Below, in pieces: positions 8,648 to 16,067 of a stretch of 48,703 nt of DNA. Within the stretch, counting starts at the first letter, position 1; every line of letters starts with the position of its first letter. Source of the DNA: Actinomycetes bacterium (GTDB lineage: Bacteria; Actinomycetota; Acidimicrobiia; Spongiisociales; UBA5794); assembly GCA_024638645.1 (NCBI GenBank), contig JAHEJX010000019.1, positions 1 to 48,703 on the forward strand. The letters are read 5' to 3'. Under the pieces are notes generated by a model that was not told the DNA's origin, made no database searches, and worked only from the letters and a program-made list of their open reading frames with translations. The position numbers and the translations under genes were made by a program.

Positions 8648-9609
8648 TGGCGGTAGTCACCACTCCCTCGAAATCGCGGCTTGGAGAGCGCCAGGGCGCC
8701 GGCAAGACCATTTATCGTTTTCTGCGTGCTTTGCCGACGTGGGTGCTGTGGCTCCTCGTTTTCGTCTGGAGCATCCCGACCCTTGGGCTATTCGTCAACT
8801 CCTTCCGAACCCGAGATGCCCAGTCGGCGACCGGCTGGTGGAGCTTCTTCAATGATCCGCAAGGGCTATCACTGGACAACTACTCGGATGTAATGGCAGC
8901 GCAGGTGGGTGGAGGCGTTGGCAACGCGCTGCTCAACTCGCTTGCGATCGCCATCCCGGCCACGATCATCCCAATCGCGATCGCGGCGTTCGCTGCCTAT
9001 GCGTTTGCGTGGATTCCCTTCAGGGGTCGCGAGTGGCTGTTCATTGCAACCGTTGCCCTATTGGCCATCCCACTGCAGACGTCGCTCATCCCGTTGCTCC
9101 AGCTCTTCTCTGGAGGGGGTCACTGGACAATCCCACTTCTCGACAAGACGATCACGTTCTTCCCTGATCTGGACTTAGCGGGAAGCGTCACGGCCGTATG
9201 GCTGACCCATACGGGCTTCGGGTTACCGTTTGCGATCTTCCTATTGCACAACTACATCTCCGGTCTACCCAAGGATGTGTTCGAGTCCGCCCAGATCGAC
9301 GGCGCCAACCACTTCACCATCTTCTGGCGCCTAGTTGTGCCGCTGAGCGTTCCGGTATTGGCAGCCTTCGCGATCTTCCAGTTCCTCTGGACGTACAACG
9401 ACTATCTGATAGCGCTGACCATGATCGGCGGCAACGGAGAGGCATGGCCGGTGACCATCCGGATTGCTTCGTTGGCCGGCGAGTTCGGGACACGTGAACA
9501 TCTGCTGGCTGCAGGGGCGTTCATCTCGACGGTTATACCGCTGATTGTGTTCTTCTCGCTGCAGCGCTACTTCGTGCGTGGCATCCTCGCCGGATCGGTC
9601 AAGGGCTAG
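8647..9609 (+). CDS. ABC sugar transporter permease, MalG/AglG type
   Basis: The 320-residue protein has about six membrane segments and the EAA loop near residues 215-235 (DVFESAQIDGANHFTIFWRL). It is the second half of the CUT1 permease dimer and overlaps the upstream permease by one base. It has normal family length, unlike its partner. Its stop codon is shared with the convergent monooxygenase gene through a CTAG tetranucleotide at 9606-9609. Confidence 0.93.
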   Translation: MAVVTTPSKSRLGERQGAGKTIYRFLRALPTWVLWLLVFVWSIPTLGLFVNSFRTRDAQSATGWWSFFNDPQGLSLDNYSDVMAAQVGGGVGNALLNSLAIAIPATIIPIAIAAFAAYAFAWIPFRGREWLFIATVALLAIPLQTSLIPLLQLFSGGGHWTIPLLDKTITFFPDLDLAGSVTAVWLTHTGFGLPFAIFLLHNYISGLPKDVFESAQIDGANHFTIFWRLVVPLSVPVLAAFAIFQFLWTYNDYLIALTMIGGNGEAWPVTIRIASLAGEFGTREHLLAAGAFISTVIPLIVFFSLQRYFVRGILAGSVKG

Positions 9610-10679
9610 ACCGGCACACGCTCGTAGAGTTTGCCGTGGTCGAGATGGGGTAGAACCATCTCGGCGAACAGCTTGGCTTCTGCCGCGTGCGGATAACCGG
9701 ACAGGATGAAGGCCTCGATGCCGGCCTCCATGTACGCCTCGAGTTTTGCCTTGACCTGATCGGGATCGCCCACGATCGCAGCACCTGCGCCGCTCCTCGC
9801 CCGACCGACACCCGTCCACAGGTTGGCTTCGACGAACCAGTCGTCGCCGGCGGCGGCTCGCAGCTGGTTCTGACGGGCCACTCCGGCGGACTGAGTATCG
9901 AGTGACTTTTTGCGGATCTCCTCGCCGGTGTCGTCGTCGAGTCGCGAAACGAGCCTCTCGGCGGCTGCGATGGCGGCGGCCTCCGTCTCTCTGACGATCA
10001 CGTGGGCTCGCAAGCCATACCGCAACTCCCGGTCGTAAGCGTTGGCGCGTTCGCGCATGTCGTTTACCGTCTCCCTCACGCCGGCGACCGTATCGGGCCA
10101 GGTGAGAAAGACATCTGCGAACTGGGCAGCCGTGTCTTTGGCAGCGGGGGAGAATCCACCGAAGTAGAACGGTGGGCACGTCCCGGAAGCGGTGCGCACG
10201 CGCGGCGGATCCAGGTCGATATCGAGGAACTCGCCGTGGAAGCTGATTGAGTTGCCGTTGAGCAGCTCACGCAACACATACATCCACTCCTCGGTGCGCT
10301 TGTAGCGTGGCTCGGACTCCAGCTTCTCGCCGGGAATGTCCGACGAGATGATGTTGATGGTCAGGCGGCCGTGGAGCATTTGATCGATGGTTGCCAGTTG
10401 GCGGGCCAACTGCGGAACCCACATCTCGCCCATGCGGACGGCGGTCAACAGTTGCATCTGCTCCACTTGGGGCGCAATGGCACTGGCGAATGCAATGGTG
10501 TCTATTCCGAGCGCATAGCCGGAAGGGAGGAGGATGTTGTCGTAACCAAGCCGGTCGGCCGTCAACACGATTTCGGCACAGTGCGGATAGGAGGATTTGA
10601 GCCGATCTTCGGGCACTCCGAGGAACTCGTAATCGTCGTCGCACAGGGCTCCGAACCAGGAAACTTCTACGCGGCTCAT
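9606..10679 (-). CDS. SsuD-family FMNH2-dependent sulfonate monooxygenase, candidate sulfoquinovose monooxygenase
   Basis: The 357-residue protein belongs to the luciferase-like group and aligns along its length with alkanesulfonate monooxygenase SsuD. Residues known in E. coli SsuD recur here at a constant offset of minus two: Arg226 as Arg224 and His228 as His226 (GLRAHVIVRE), Arg297 as Arg295 (RARSGAGAAIVGD), Tyr331 as Tyr329 and His333 as His331 (LSGYPHAAEA). The SsuD Cys54 position is not conserved. The family uses reduced flavin and O2 to split a C-S bond, giving sulfite and an aldehyde. The gene is coupled by a four-base overlap to an aldo/keto reductase, which fits the sulfo-SMO route for sulfoquinovose (monooxygenase, then reduction of 6-oxo-glucose). 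No flavin reductase is adjacent. The family is secure; the substrate is inferred. Confidence 0.85.
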   Translation of the reverse strand: MSRVEVSWFGALCDDDYEFLGVPEDRLKSSYPHCAEIVLTADRLGYDNILLPSGYALGIDTIAFASAIAPQVEQMQLLTAVRMGEMWVPQLARQLATIDQMLHGRLTINIISSDIPGEKLESEPRYKRTEEWMYVLRELLNGNSISFHGEFLDIDLDPPRVRTASGTCPPFYFGGFSPAAKDTAAQFADVFLTWPDTVAGVRETVNDMRERANAYDRELRYGLRAHVIVRETEAAAIAAAERLVSRLDDDTGEEIRKKSLDTQSAGVARQNQLRAAAGDDWFVEANLWTGVGRARSGAGAAIVGDPDQVKAKLEAYMEAGIEAFILSGYPHAAEAKLFAEMVLPHLDHGKLYERVPV

Positions 10680-11578
10680 GGCAGCGGCACTCCTTCCGAG
10701 GCTTCGATGATGTCGTAGACGTCGTCACGGGTGAGCGTGATGTCTAGCGCCCCGAGGCTTTCCACGATTCGGCTCGGGTTCTGCGTTCCGATTATCGCGA
10801 CCGGTCGCGAGGGATGAGCCAGGACAAAAGCCAGCGCTACGTTGCTCCGTGTCGATCGTTCCCGTTTGGCAATCTCATCGAGTACCGCGACGAGAGCCTC
10901 GGGGATGTCGACTCCCGTAGGAATCCGGCCTCCCGCCAGTGGGCTCCACGCCAGCGGCAGGACCCTGTCGCGCATCGACTTGTCCAGCAGTCCGTTGCGC
11001 AGCGGCTCCAAGTGAGCAGCCGAGTACTGAGGCTGGGTGGTGACGATGCCGCGCTGGCAATAGGCCGCAAGGGCTTCGTATTGGTCCGGCGTGTAGTTCG
11101 ATATCCCGTATTCGCGAATCTTGCCGGCTGCCACCAGAGCATCGAGGGCACCGGCCACTTCGGCGGGATGGGCAAACATGTCAGGGCGATGAATCTGGTA
11201 GAGGTCGATGACATCTGTCTGGAGTCTGGATAGAGAAGCGTCGCAAGCGGCGGCCAGATAGTCTGCGCTCGAGTCGTATGGGAGCGGCGGCATGATGCCG
11301 CCCTTGGTCGCCAAGATCATGCCGGTGCGCAATGCCGGCGCCGCGGCCAGTACCTCACCGAGGATCGTTTCGCTCATTCCGAATCCAGTACCGCCCCAGT
11401 CGAAACCGTAGACGTCGGCAGTGTCGATGAGGGTGAGTCCGTTGTCGATGGCGGCTTCGATCAGCGCGGTGGCCGTTGCGACATCAGTGTTGGTGAAGCG
11501 CCAGCATCCAAAGCCCAATGGGCCTGAGCGCAGTTCTAGCGAGCCGATTGCTCTGGTTTGAGTAGAAACGAGATTCAT
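10676..11578 (-). CDS. Aldo/keto reductase, candidate 6-oxo-glucose reductase
   Basis: This is an NAD(P)H-dependent oxidoreductase with a TIM-barrel fold. Counting from the upstream ATG at 11587 (303 residues), the catalytic tetrad is Asp55 (LTLIDTAD), Tyr60 (VYG), Lys95 (ATKGG) and His133 (YQIHRPD). The C-terminal cofactor region (VAIIGTQNPSRI) is also present. The ATG at 11578 is chosen because a TAGGAT box lies exactly seven bases upstream, giving 300 residues; the ATG at 11587 would be inside that promoter. Its stop overlaps the monooxygenase start (ATGA), so the two are made together. In the sulfo-SMO pathway a reductase of this family turns the aldehyde into glucose; a general sugar reductase is the alternative. 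Confidence 0.9.
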   Translation of the reverse strand: MNLVSTQTRAIGSLELRSGPLGFGCWRFTNTDVATATALIEAAIDNGLTLIDTADVYGFDWGGTGFGMSETILGEVLAAAPALRTGMILATKGGIMPPLPYDSSADYLAAACDASLSRLQTDVIDLYQIHRPDMFAHPAEVAGALDALVAAGKIREYGISNYTPDQYEALAAYCQRGIVTTQPQYSAAHLEPLRNGLLDKSMRDRVLPLAWSPLAGGRIPTGVDIPEALVAVLDEIAKRERSTRSNVALAFVLAHPSRPVAIIGTQNPSRIVESLGALDITLTRDDVYDIIEASEGVPLP

Positions 11579-11585
11579 GAGCGGC

Positions 11586-11591
11586 ATCCTA
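11586..11591 (-). promoter_or_regulatory. -10 box (TAGGAT) of a probable leaderless transcript
   Basis: It is followed on the minus strand by seven bases and the ATG at 11578. The 46-base divergent interval to the TTG at 11625 also holds TAAGCT on the plus strand (11590-11595), so divergent promoters seem to overlap. Confidence 0.45.
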
Positions 11592-11624
11592 AGCTAACGC
11601 CGCACCCCGAGAACTGAGGATCAG

Positions 11625-12698
11625 TTGGCCACAGATATCGTTCGCTACGGCATCATCGGAACAGGAATGATGGGCATCGAGCACATCGCCAATCTGCGAA
11701 CGCTCGACGGCGCAGAGGTCACGGCAGTGGCGGATCCCGATGACAATCAGCGTCGACTGGGGTCCGATTTTGCGGGGGGCGTAGCCGGCTTTGCTTCGCA
11801 TCAGGAGCTGCTGGCATCGGGACTATGCGACGCGGTTGTCATCGTCACCCCGAACTTCCGGCACCACCAGATCCTCCTCGACTCGATTGCAGCGAATGTC
11901 CACGTGCTCACCGAGAAGCCGATGTGCATCACGGCTGCGGAATGTCGCGACGTCATCGCCGCTGCCGAGAGCAGCGATCGGGTCAATTGGGTAGGGCTCG
12001 AGTATCGCTATATGCCCCCGATCGCGTCGTTGCTCAGCCACGTGGCTGTCGTCGGCGAAGTGAAAATGGTGTCGATTCGGGAACATCGGTTCCCATTCCT
12101 GGTGAAGGTCGGCCACTGGAACCGATTCACCGCAAACACCGGTGGCACTCTCGTCGAGAAGTGCTGTCACTTCTTCGACTTGATGAACGTGATTGCGGAT
12201 TCGAAGCCGGTTCGAGTCATGGCCTCGGGTGGGCAGGACGTGAACCATCTCGAGGAGACTTACGAAGGCGAAGTAAGCGACATCATGGACAATGCATTTG
12301 TGATCGTTGATTACGAAAATGGGGTTCGCGCAGCCCTTGACCTGTGCATGTTCGCCGAGGGTGCTCCTTACGAACAGCAGATAGCCGTGACCGGCACGGA
12401 AGGCCAGGTCGAAGCCTTCGTCCCACCCGGCATGTCAGATCGTCCCGGCCTTATTCAGGTGAACAGCCGGCAGGGTGGCGTGATCGAACGCGCCGAGCTG
12501 AGTGACTCCCATATCCCTCATGTCGGAATGCACCACGGCGCAAGCTATCTGGAGCACGTCGATTTCTTGGAGTCGATTCGAACGGGATCGCCAGCCAAGG
12601 TGACTTACGAGGACGGGTTGTGGTCGGTCATCGTGGGCGAGGCTGCCCACATATCGATCGCGCAGAAGCGTGTTGTCGAAATCGACGAGTTGCTTTGA
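11625..12698 (+). CDS. Gfo/Idh/MocA-fold NAD(P)-binding protein, possible sugar dehydrogenase or NAD-dependent glycosidase
   Basis: The 357-residue protein has a Rossmann domain (GIIGTGMMGIEHI, residues 9-21), the EKP motif with Lys98, and an alpha/beta C-terminal domain. The catalytic-face segment reads GGTLVEKCCHFFD with His182; the acidic residue usual in dehydrogenases here is replaced by the EKCC sequence, and a VGLEYRYMPP segment lies at 123-132. The TTG start is preceded by a GAGGA ribosome site. It diverges from the monooxygenase/reductase pair by 46 bases. The fold also contains NAD-dependent glycosidases (GH109, and GH188 sulfoquinovosidases). Given the neighbours, a GH188-like role is a real possibility, but no residue here decides between dehydrogenase and glycosidase. 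Confidence 0.82.
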   Translation: MATDIVRYGIIGTGMMGIEHIANLRTLDGAEVTAVADPDDNQRRLGSDFAGGVAGFASHQELLASGLCDAVVIVTPNFRHHQILLDSIAANVHVLTEKPMCITAAECRDVIAAAESSDRVNWVGLEYRYMPPIASLLSHVAVVGEVKMVSIREHRFPFLVKVGHWNRFTANTGGTLVEKCCHFFDLMNVIADSKPVRVMASGGQDVNHLEETYEGEVSDIMDNAFVIVDYENGVRAALDLCMFAEGAPYEQQIAVTGTEGQVEAFVPPGMSDRPGLIQVNSRQGGVIERAELSDSHIPHVGMHHGASYLEHVDFLESIRTGSPAKVTYEDGLWSVIVGEAAHISIAQKRVVEIDELL

Positions 12699-12713
12699 GT
12701 AGCTCTGGGCCTG

Positions 12714-13898
12714 CTAGTCGCGGATAGCCAGACCGGTGTCCAGGTCGAAGAAGTGAACCTCTTCGGTCGTGACGGCGATCTCGATGGTGTCGCCCACTTG
12801 GGCCCGTGTCGCCGGATCGAATCGCCCTGATATACGGGTGCCTTCACCATGGCTGATGACTTCCGCACCCTCATCGAGATCGAGGGCGTCTTCATCGATG
12901 ACCTGCTTGGCATCGAGGTCGAAGTAGACGATCTTCTCGAAACCGAGCGCCTCGACGTTCTCGATCGTCGCGGAGATCCGCTGTCCAGCCGGGTGGCTGG
13001 ATTCAATAGCGGCGTCCTCGAAGCTCTCGGGCCGGATTCCGACGACTACGGTCTTTCCGACGTAGCCGGCGAGCGCCGGATGACGCGCCACGGCGGCCTC
13101 CGACAGGTCTAGAGAGTTCGATCCCAATTGGAGCTTGTAGCCCCCGTTGGCGCGATCGATCACACCTTCCATGAGATTCATCGACGGTGAGCCGATGAAG
13201 GCTGCAACGAACAGATTGTTCGGTGCGTCGTACAGCCGCTGCGGTGCGTCGACCTGCTGGAGAATGCCGGCGTTGATGACCGCAACCCGGTCGGCCATCG
13301 TCATGGCTTCGACCTGGTCGTGTGTGACATAGAACGTGGTCACACCGACGTTGCGCTGCAACTCTGTGATCTCAGCGCGCATCTGGACGCGCAGCTTGGC
13401 ATCGAGGTTCGACAGCGGCTCGTCGAGCAGAAACACCTGCGGCCGCCTGACGATGGCGCGGCCCATCGCGACTCGCTGGCGCTGACCGCCCGACAGCTGG
13501 CCCGGCTTCTTGTCGAGCTGTTCGGTGAGCTCGAGAAGGCGGGCTGCGTCGCCCACTCGCTCCTTGATCTCCGACTTGGCATTGCCGGCGAGCTTGAGGG
13601 CAAAACCGATGTTGTCGCCGACCGTCATGTGCGGGTAGAGCGCGTAGTTCTGGAAGACCATGGCGATGTCGCGATCCTTTGGATGCACATCGTTGACTAC
13701 TCGCTCGCCGATCTTGAGCTCGCCGTCAGAGATGTCCTCGAGTCCTGCGATCATTCGCAGCGTCGTGGACTTGCCGCAGCCGGAAGGGCCAACCATGACG
13801 AGAAACTCGCCATCCTCGATATCGAGGTCGAGATCCTTCACGGCTTGGAAGCCGTTGTCGTATTCCTTCGTAATGCCTTTGAGTGTTACACCTGCCAT
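12714..13898 (-). CDS. ABC sugar importer ATPase, MalK/UgpC/MsmK type
   Basis: The 394-residue ATPase has Walker A (GPSGCGKST, about 38-46), Q-loop (VFQNYALYPHMT), signature (LSGGQRQRVAMGRAI, near 135), Walker B (VFLLDEPLSNLD) and the H-loop (YVTHDQ). The C-terminal regulatory domain of MalK proteins (OB-like, about 235-394) is present. It is the natural partner of the permeases at 6713-9609, which lack an ATPase of their own, but such proteins often serve several CUT1 importers. A TAAGCT box lies six bases before the ATG, so the transcript is probably leaderless, and a LacI-type operator overlaps the -35 region. Confidence 0.94.
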   Translation of the reverse strand: MAGVTLKGITKEYDNGFQAVKDLDLDIEDGEFLVMVGPSGCGKSTTLRMIAGLEDISDGELKIGERVVNDVHPKDRDIAMVFQNYALYPHMTVGDNIGFALKLAGNAKSEIKERVGDAARLLELTEQLDKKPGQLSGGQRQRVAMGRAIVRRPQVFLLDEPLSNLDAKLRVQMRAEITELQRNVGVTTFYVTHDQVEAMTMADRVAVINAGILQQVDAPQRLYDAPNNLFVAAFIGSPSMNLMEGVIDRANGGYKLQLGSNSLDLSEAAVARHPALAGYVGKTVVVGIRPESFEDAAIESSHPAGQRISATIENVEALGFEKIVYFDLDAKQVIDEDALDLDEGAEVISHGEGTRISGRFDPATRAQVGDTIEIAVTTEEVHFFDLDTGLAIRD

Positions 13899-13904
13899 AG
13901 CGCC

Positions 13905-13933
13905 AGCTTAGTAACAACCGGCGTCGCTATGAA
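13905..13933 (-). promoter_or_regulatory. Promoter of the ATPase gene, leaderless type
   Basis: On the minus strand TTCATA (13928-13933) is followed after 17 bases by TAAGCT (13905-13910), then six bases and the ATG. The -35 overlaps the palindrome at 13930-13943. Confidence 0.5.
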
Positions 13934-13943
13934 AGCGGTTTCA
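13930..13943 (+). promoter_or_regulatory. LacI-family operator (TGAAAGCGGTTTCA)
   Basis: The five-base arms TGAAA/TTTCA flank GCGG. It sits between the divergent ATPase and cupin genes and overlaps the predicted -35 elements of both, so one bound repressor could silence both. It is the third member of the set with 2405 and 5064. Confidence 0.7.
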
Positions 13944-13958
13944 TCTCCTTGGTAGGGT
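13930..13958 (+). promoter_or_regulatory. Possible promoter of the cupin/class V operon
   Basis: TGAAAG (13930-13935) and TAGGGT (13953-13958) are 17 bases apart and precede the GTG at 13985. The -35 is weak and lies inside the operator. Confidence 0.35.
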
Positions 13959-13984
13959 CAGCTCAAGCTCGACGGGAGGTGGCT

Positions 13985-14350
13985 GTGGCGGCGCCGGCGG
14001 ACGTGGTGTCTCTGGCAGAGAAGTTCGAAAGGGTGCGAGAGCTGTGGTCTCCGCACGCGGTCGCTGAGTTCAACGGCCTCCAGATCAAGCTCGTCCGGGT
14101 GCATGGGGAGTTCGTGTGGCACAAACACGATGACACCGATGAAGTCTTCCTCGTGCATCGCGGTACGTTGAGAATCGAGACGAGGGGCAGCGACACTGTG
14201 ACTCTCCACGCCGGTGACTTGTTTGTCGTGCCCGCCGGCATCGAACACAGACCAGTTGCTGAACTCGAGTGTGAGATTCTGTTGATCGAGCCGGCAGGGA
14301 CTCCGAACACAGGGGAAGTGGCCACGGCTGCAGAGGTGCCTTTGATCTGA
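13985..14350 (+). CDS. Small cupin-domain protein
   Basis: This 121-residue protein is one cupin barrel. The first cupin motif reads WHKHDDTDEVFLVHRGTLRI, with His, His and Glu as metal ligands; the second has GDLFVVPAGIEHRP with the fourth ligand His. The GTG at 13985 is chosen because GGGAGG lies at the right distance; in-frame starts at 13949 and 13979 are less well placed. It overlaps the class V enzyme by one base, so they form an operon. Such stand-alone cupins are isomerases, dioxygenases or sugar binders, and sequence alone does not say which. Confidence 0.87.
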   Translation: MAAPADVVSLAEKFERVRELWSPHAVAEFNGLQIKLVRVHGEFVWHKHDDTDEVFLVHRGTLRIETRGSDTVTLHAGDLFVVPAGIEHRPVAELECEILLIEPAGTPNTGEVATAAEVPLI

Positions 14351-15594
14351 TGACGTTGAACATCGATTTCGTTCGCAGTCGATTCCCTGCGTTCACCGAG
14401 CCTTCGCTGGCCGGTTGGGGCTTTTTCGAAAACGCTGGTGGGTCGTACTCGTGCCGGCACACGATCGCTGCGCTCGACCGCTACTACCGCGAAAACAAGG
14501 TCCAGCCCTACGGGTTCTATCCGGCGTCGCAGAAGGCGGGCGAGGCAATGGACCGGTCTCATGAGCGATGGGCCGCAACACTCGGCGTAGCAGTGTCCGA
14601 AGTCCACTTTGGCCCATCAACCTCGATGAACACCTACGTGCTGGCAAAGGCGATCTCGGATTCGCTGGGACCGGGTGATGAGGTCGTAGTCACGAATCAG
14701 GACCACGAAGCAAACACCGGCGCATTGCGGCGAGCAACAAAGGCTGCGGGGGCCAGACTCGTTGAGTGGGCGGTCGACCCCGAGTCTGGCCGGCTCGACC
14801 CCGAGCAGCTTGGTGGCAAGCTGACTGCGCGAACCAAATTCGTCACATTCCCGCATGCTTCGAACATCATTGGGGATGAGAACGACGTTCAGCAGCTGTC
14901 GGCCATGGCCCACGAGGCCGGCGCTCGGGTCATCGTGGATGGCGTTTCCTTCGCGCCGCACAGCATCCCCAACTTGGCGGTGCTCAGCGCCGACGTCTAC
15001 CTGTTCAGCCTCTACAAGACCTACTCGGTACACCAAGGTCTAATGGTGGTGCGCGATGACCTTGCCGACGAACTGCCGAATCAAGGCCACTACTTCAATG
15101 CAGGGCTGCGGAACAAGCGCCTCACCCCTGCGGGTCCAGACCATGCTCAGGTGGCGGCAGCGGGAGCAGTCATTGACTACATCACCGAGCTCGGCGAACA
15201 CCACGGGTTCACGGGCTCGTTGAGTGACGTGGCGGCAAGTGTGAGCGCACTATGGCGAAGTCACGAATCTGCACTACTGGAGCCGCTCATGGCGGCTCTG
15301 CGAGCCATGCCGTCGGTGCGCGTGCTCGGCTCCGACCGGCCCGCCTCTCAAGGGGACATGTACCGTTGCCCTACGGTCGCAGTTGCGTTGCGAGACCGGG
15401 ACCCGGCCGATGTCGCCCGCGCCCTCGCATCTCGCCAACTCATGGTCGGCGCAGGTCACTTCTATGCGAAGCGCCTTGTCGAGGCGCTGGGTATCGACGC
15501 CGCCCGCGGGGTATTGCGCCTCTCGTTCGTGCACTACACGTCGTTGGCAGAAGTTGAACAGCTCATCTCCGCCCTCCAGGAGGAGCTCAGCTGA
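14350..15594 (+). CDS. Class V PLP-dependent enzyme (cysteine desulfurase/isopenicillin epimerase-like)
   Basis: The 414-residue protein has the class V aminotransferase layout: FFENAGGSY near the N-terminus, the cofactor Asp197 in VIVDGVSFAPH, and the Schiff-base Lys223 in YLFSLYKTYSVHQG. The family includes cysteine desulfurases, selenocysteine lyases and epimerases. The mobile catalytic cysteine loop of a true IscS is not clear, so iron-sulfur assembly is not claimed. It is coupled to the cupin gene and probably under the operator at 13930, which makes a role in processing an imported substrate more likely than general sulfur supply. The 3' end overlaps the convergent thioesterase gene by eight bases. 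Confidence 0.88.
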   Translation: MTLNIDFVRSRFPAFTEPSLAGWGFFENAGGSYSCRHTIAALDRYYRENKVQPYGFYPASQKAGEAMDRSHERWAATLGVAVSEVHFGPSTSMNTYVLAKAISDSLGPGDEVVVTNQDHEANTGALRRATKAAGARLVEWAVDPESGRLDPEQLGGKLTARTKFVTFPHASNIIGDENDVQQLSAMAHEAGARVIVDGVSFAPHSIPNLAVLSADVYLFSLYKTYSVHQGLMVVRDDLADELPNQGHYFNAGLRNKRLTPAGPDHAQVAAAGAVIDYITELGEHHGFTGSLSDVAASVSALWRSHESALLEPLMAALRAMPSVRVLGSDRPASQGDMYRCPTVAVALRDRDPADVARALASRQLMVGAGHFYAKRLVEALGIDAARGVLRLSFVHYTSLAEVEQLISALQEELS

Positions 15595-16033
15595 GCGCGG
15601 ACAGCTGGACGATCGTTCCCGTCATGATGGCTACAGCCTTGCCATCCGATCGCAGGAGGTCCGCAGAAGACACGGTGAACTTCCTCCCCGGCTTCACGAC
15701 CCAACCGCGAGCTACGAAGTGATCACCGGTCGCGGGCCGAAGTAGATCGACCTTGTAGCCGGAGGTGAGGACACGGGCCTGTGGTGAAGTCAACGACATC
15801 GCGGCGTACCCGCACGCGCTGTCAAGGGCAGTTGCCACGACGCCGGCGTGCACGAAGCCGTCTTGCTGTGTCAATCCCGGCGGGGGAGCGAATTCGAATT
15901 CGACCCATCCGGAGCCGATCTCGACTATTGCGATACCGAATGCCGACATCGCCGCCTGCATCGCGAAGTCGGCGCGGACCCGGTCTGCAAAAGCCGGGTC
16001 AGCAGGTTCGAATCTGGGCCGGTGCGTAGCCAT
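15587..16033 (-). CDS. Hotdog-fold thioesterase (PaaI/DUF4442 type)
   Basis: The 148-residue protein has the hotdog core with the PaaI-like sequence QQDGFVHAGVVATALDSACG, in which the HAG segment and downstream acidic residue match thioesterase active sites, followed by the YKVDLLRPATGD strand. It probably hydrolyses an acyl-CoA thioester in the cytoplasm. The ATG at 16033 is chosen over longer frames because TACGGT lies six bases before it (leaderless) and upstream sequence does not resemble the family and would run into the UspA gene. Confidence 0.85.
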   Translation of the reverse strand: MATHRPRFEPADPAFADRVRADFAMQAAMSAFGIAIVEIGSGWVEFEFAPPPGLTQQDGFVHAGVVATALDSACGYAAMSLTSPQARVLTSGYKVDLLRPATGDHFVARGWVVKPGRKFTVSSADLLRSDGKAVAIMTGTIVQLSALS

Positions 16034-16039
16034 TGTGCG

Positions 16040-16045
16040 ACCGTA
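16040..16045 (-). promoter_or_regulatory. -10 box (TACGGT) of a probable leaderless transcript
   Basis: Six bases separate it from the ATG at 16033. It decides the short start of the thioesterase. Confidence 0.5.
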
Positions 16046-16067
16046 CAACATCGGCTCACATGAGGCG

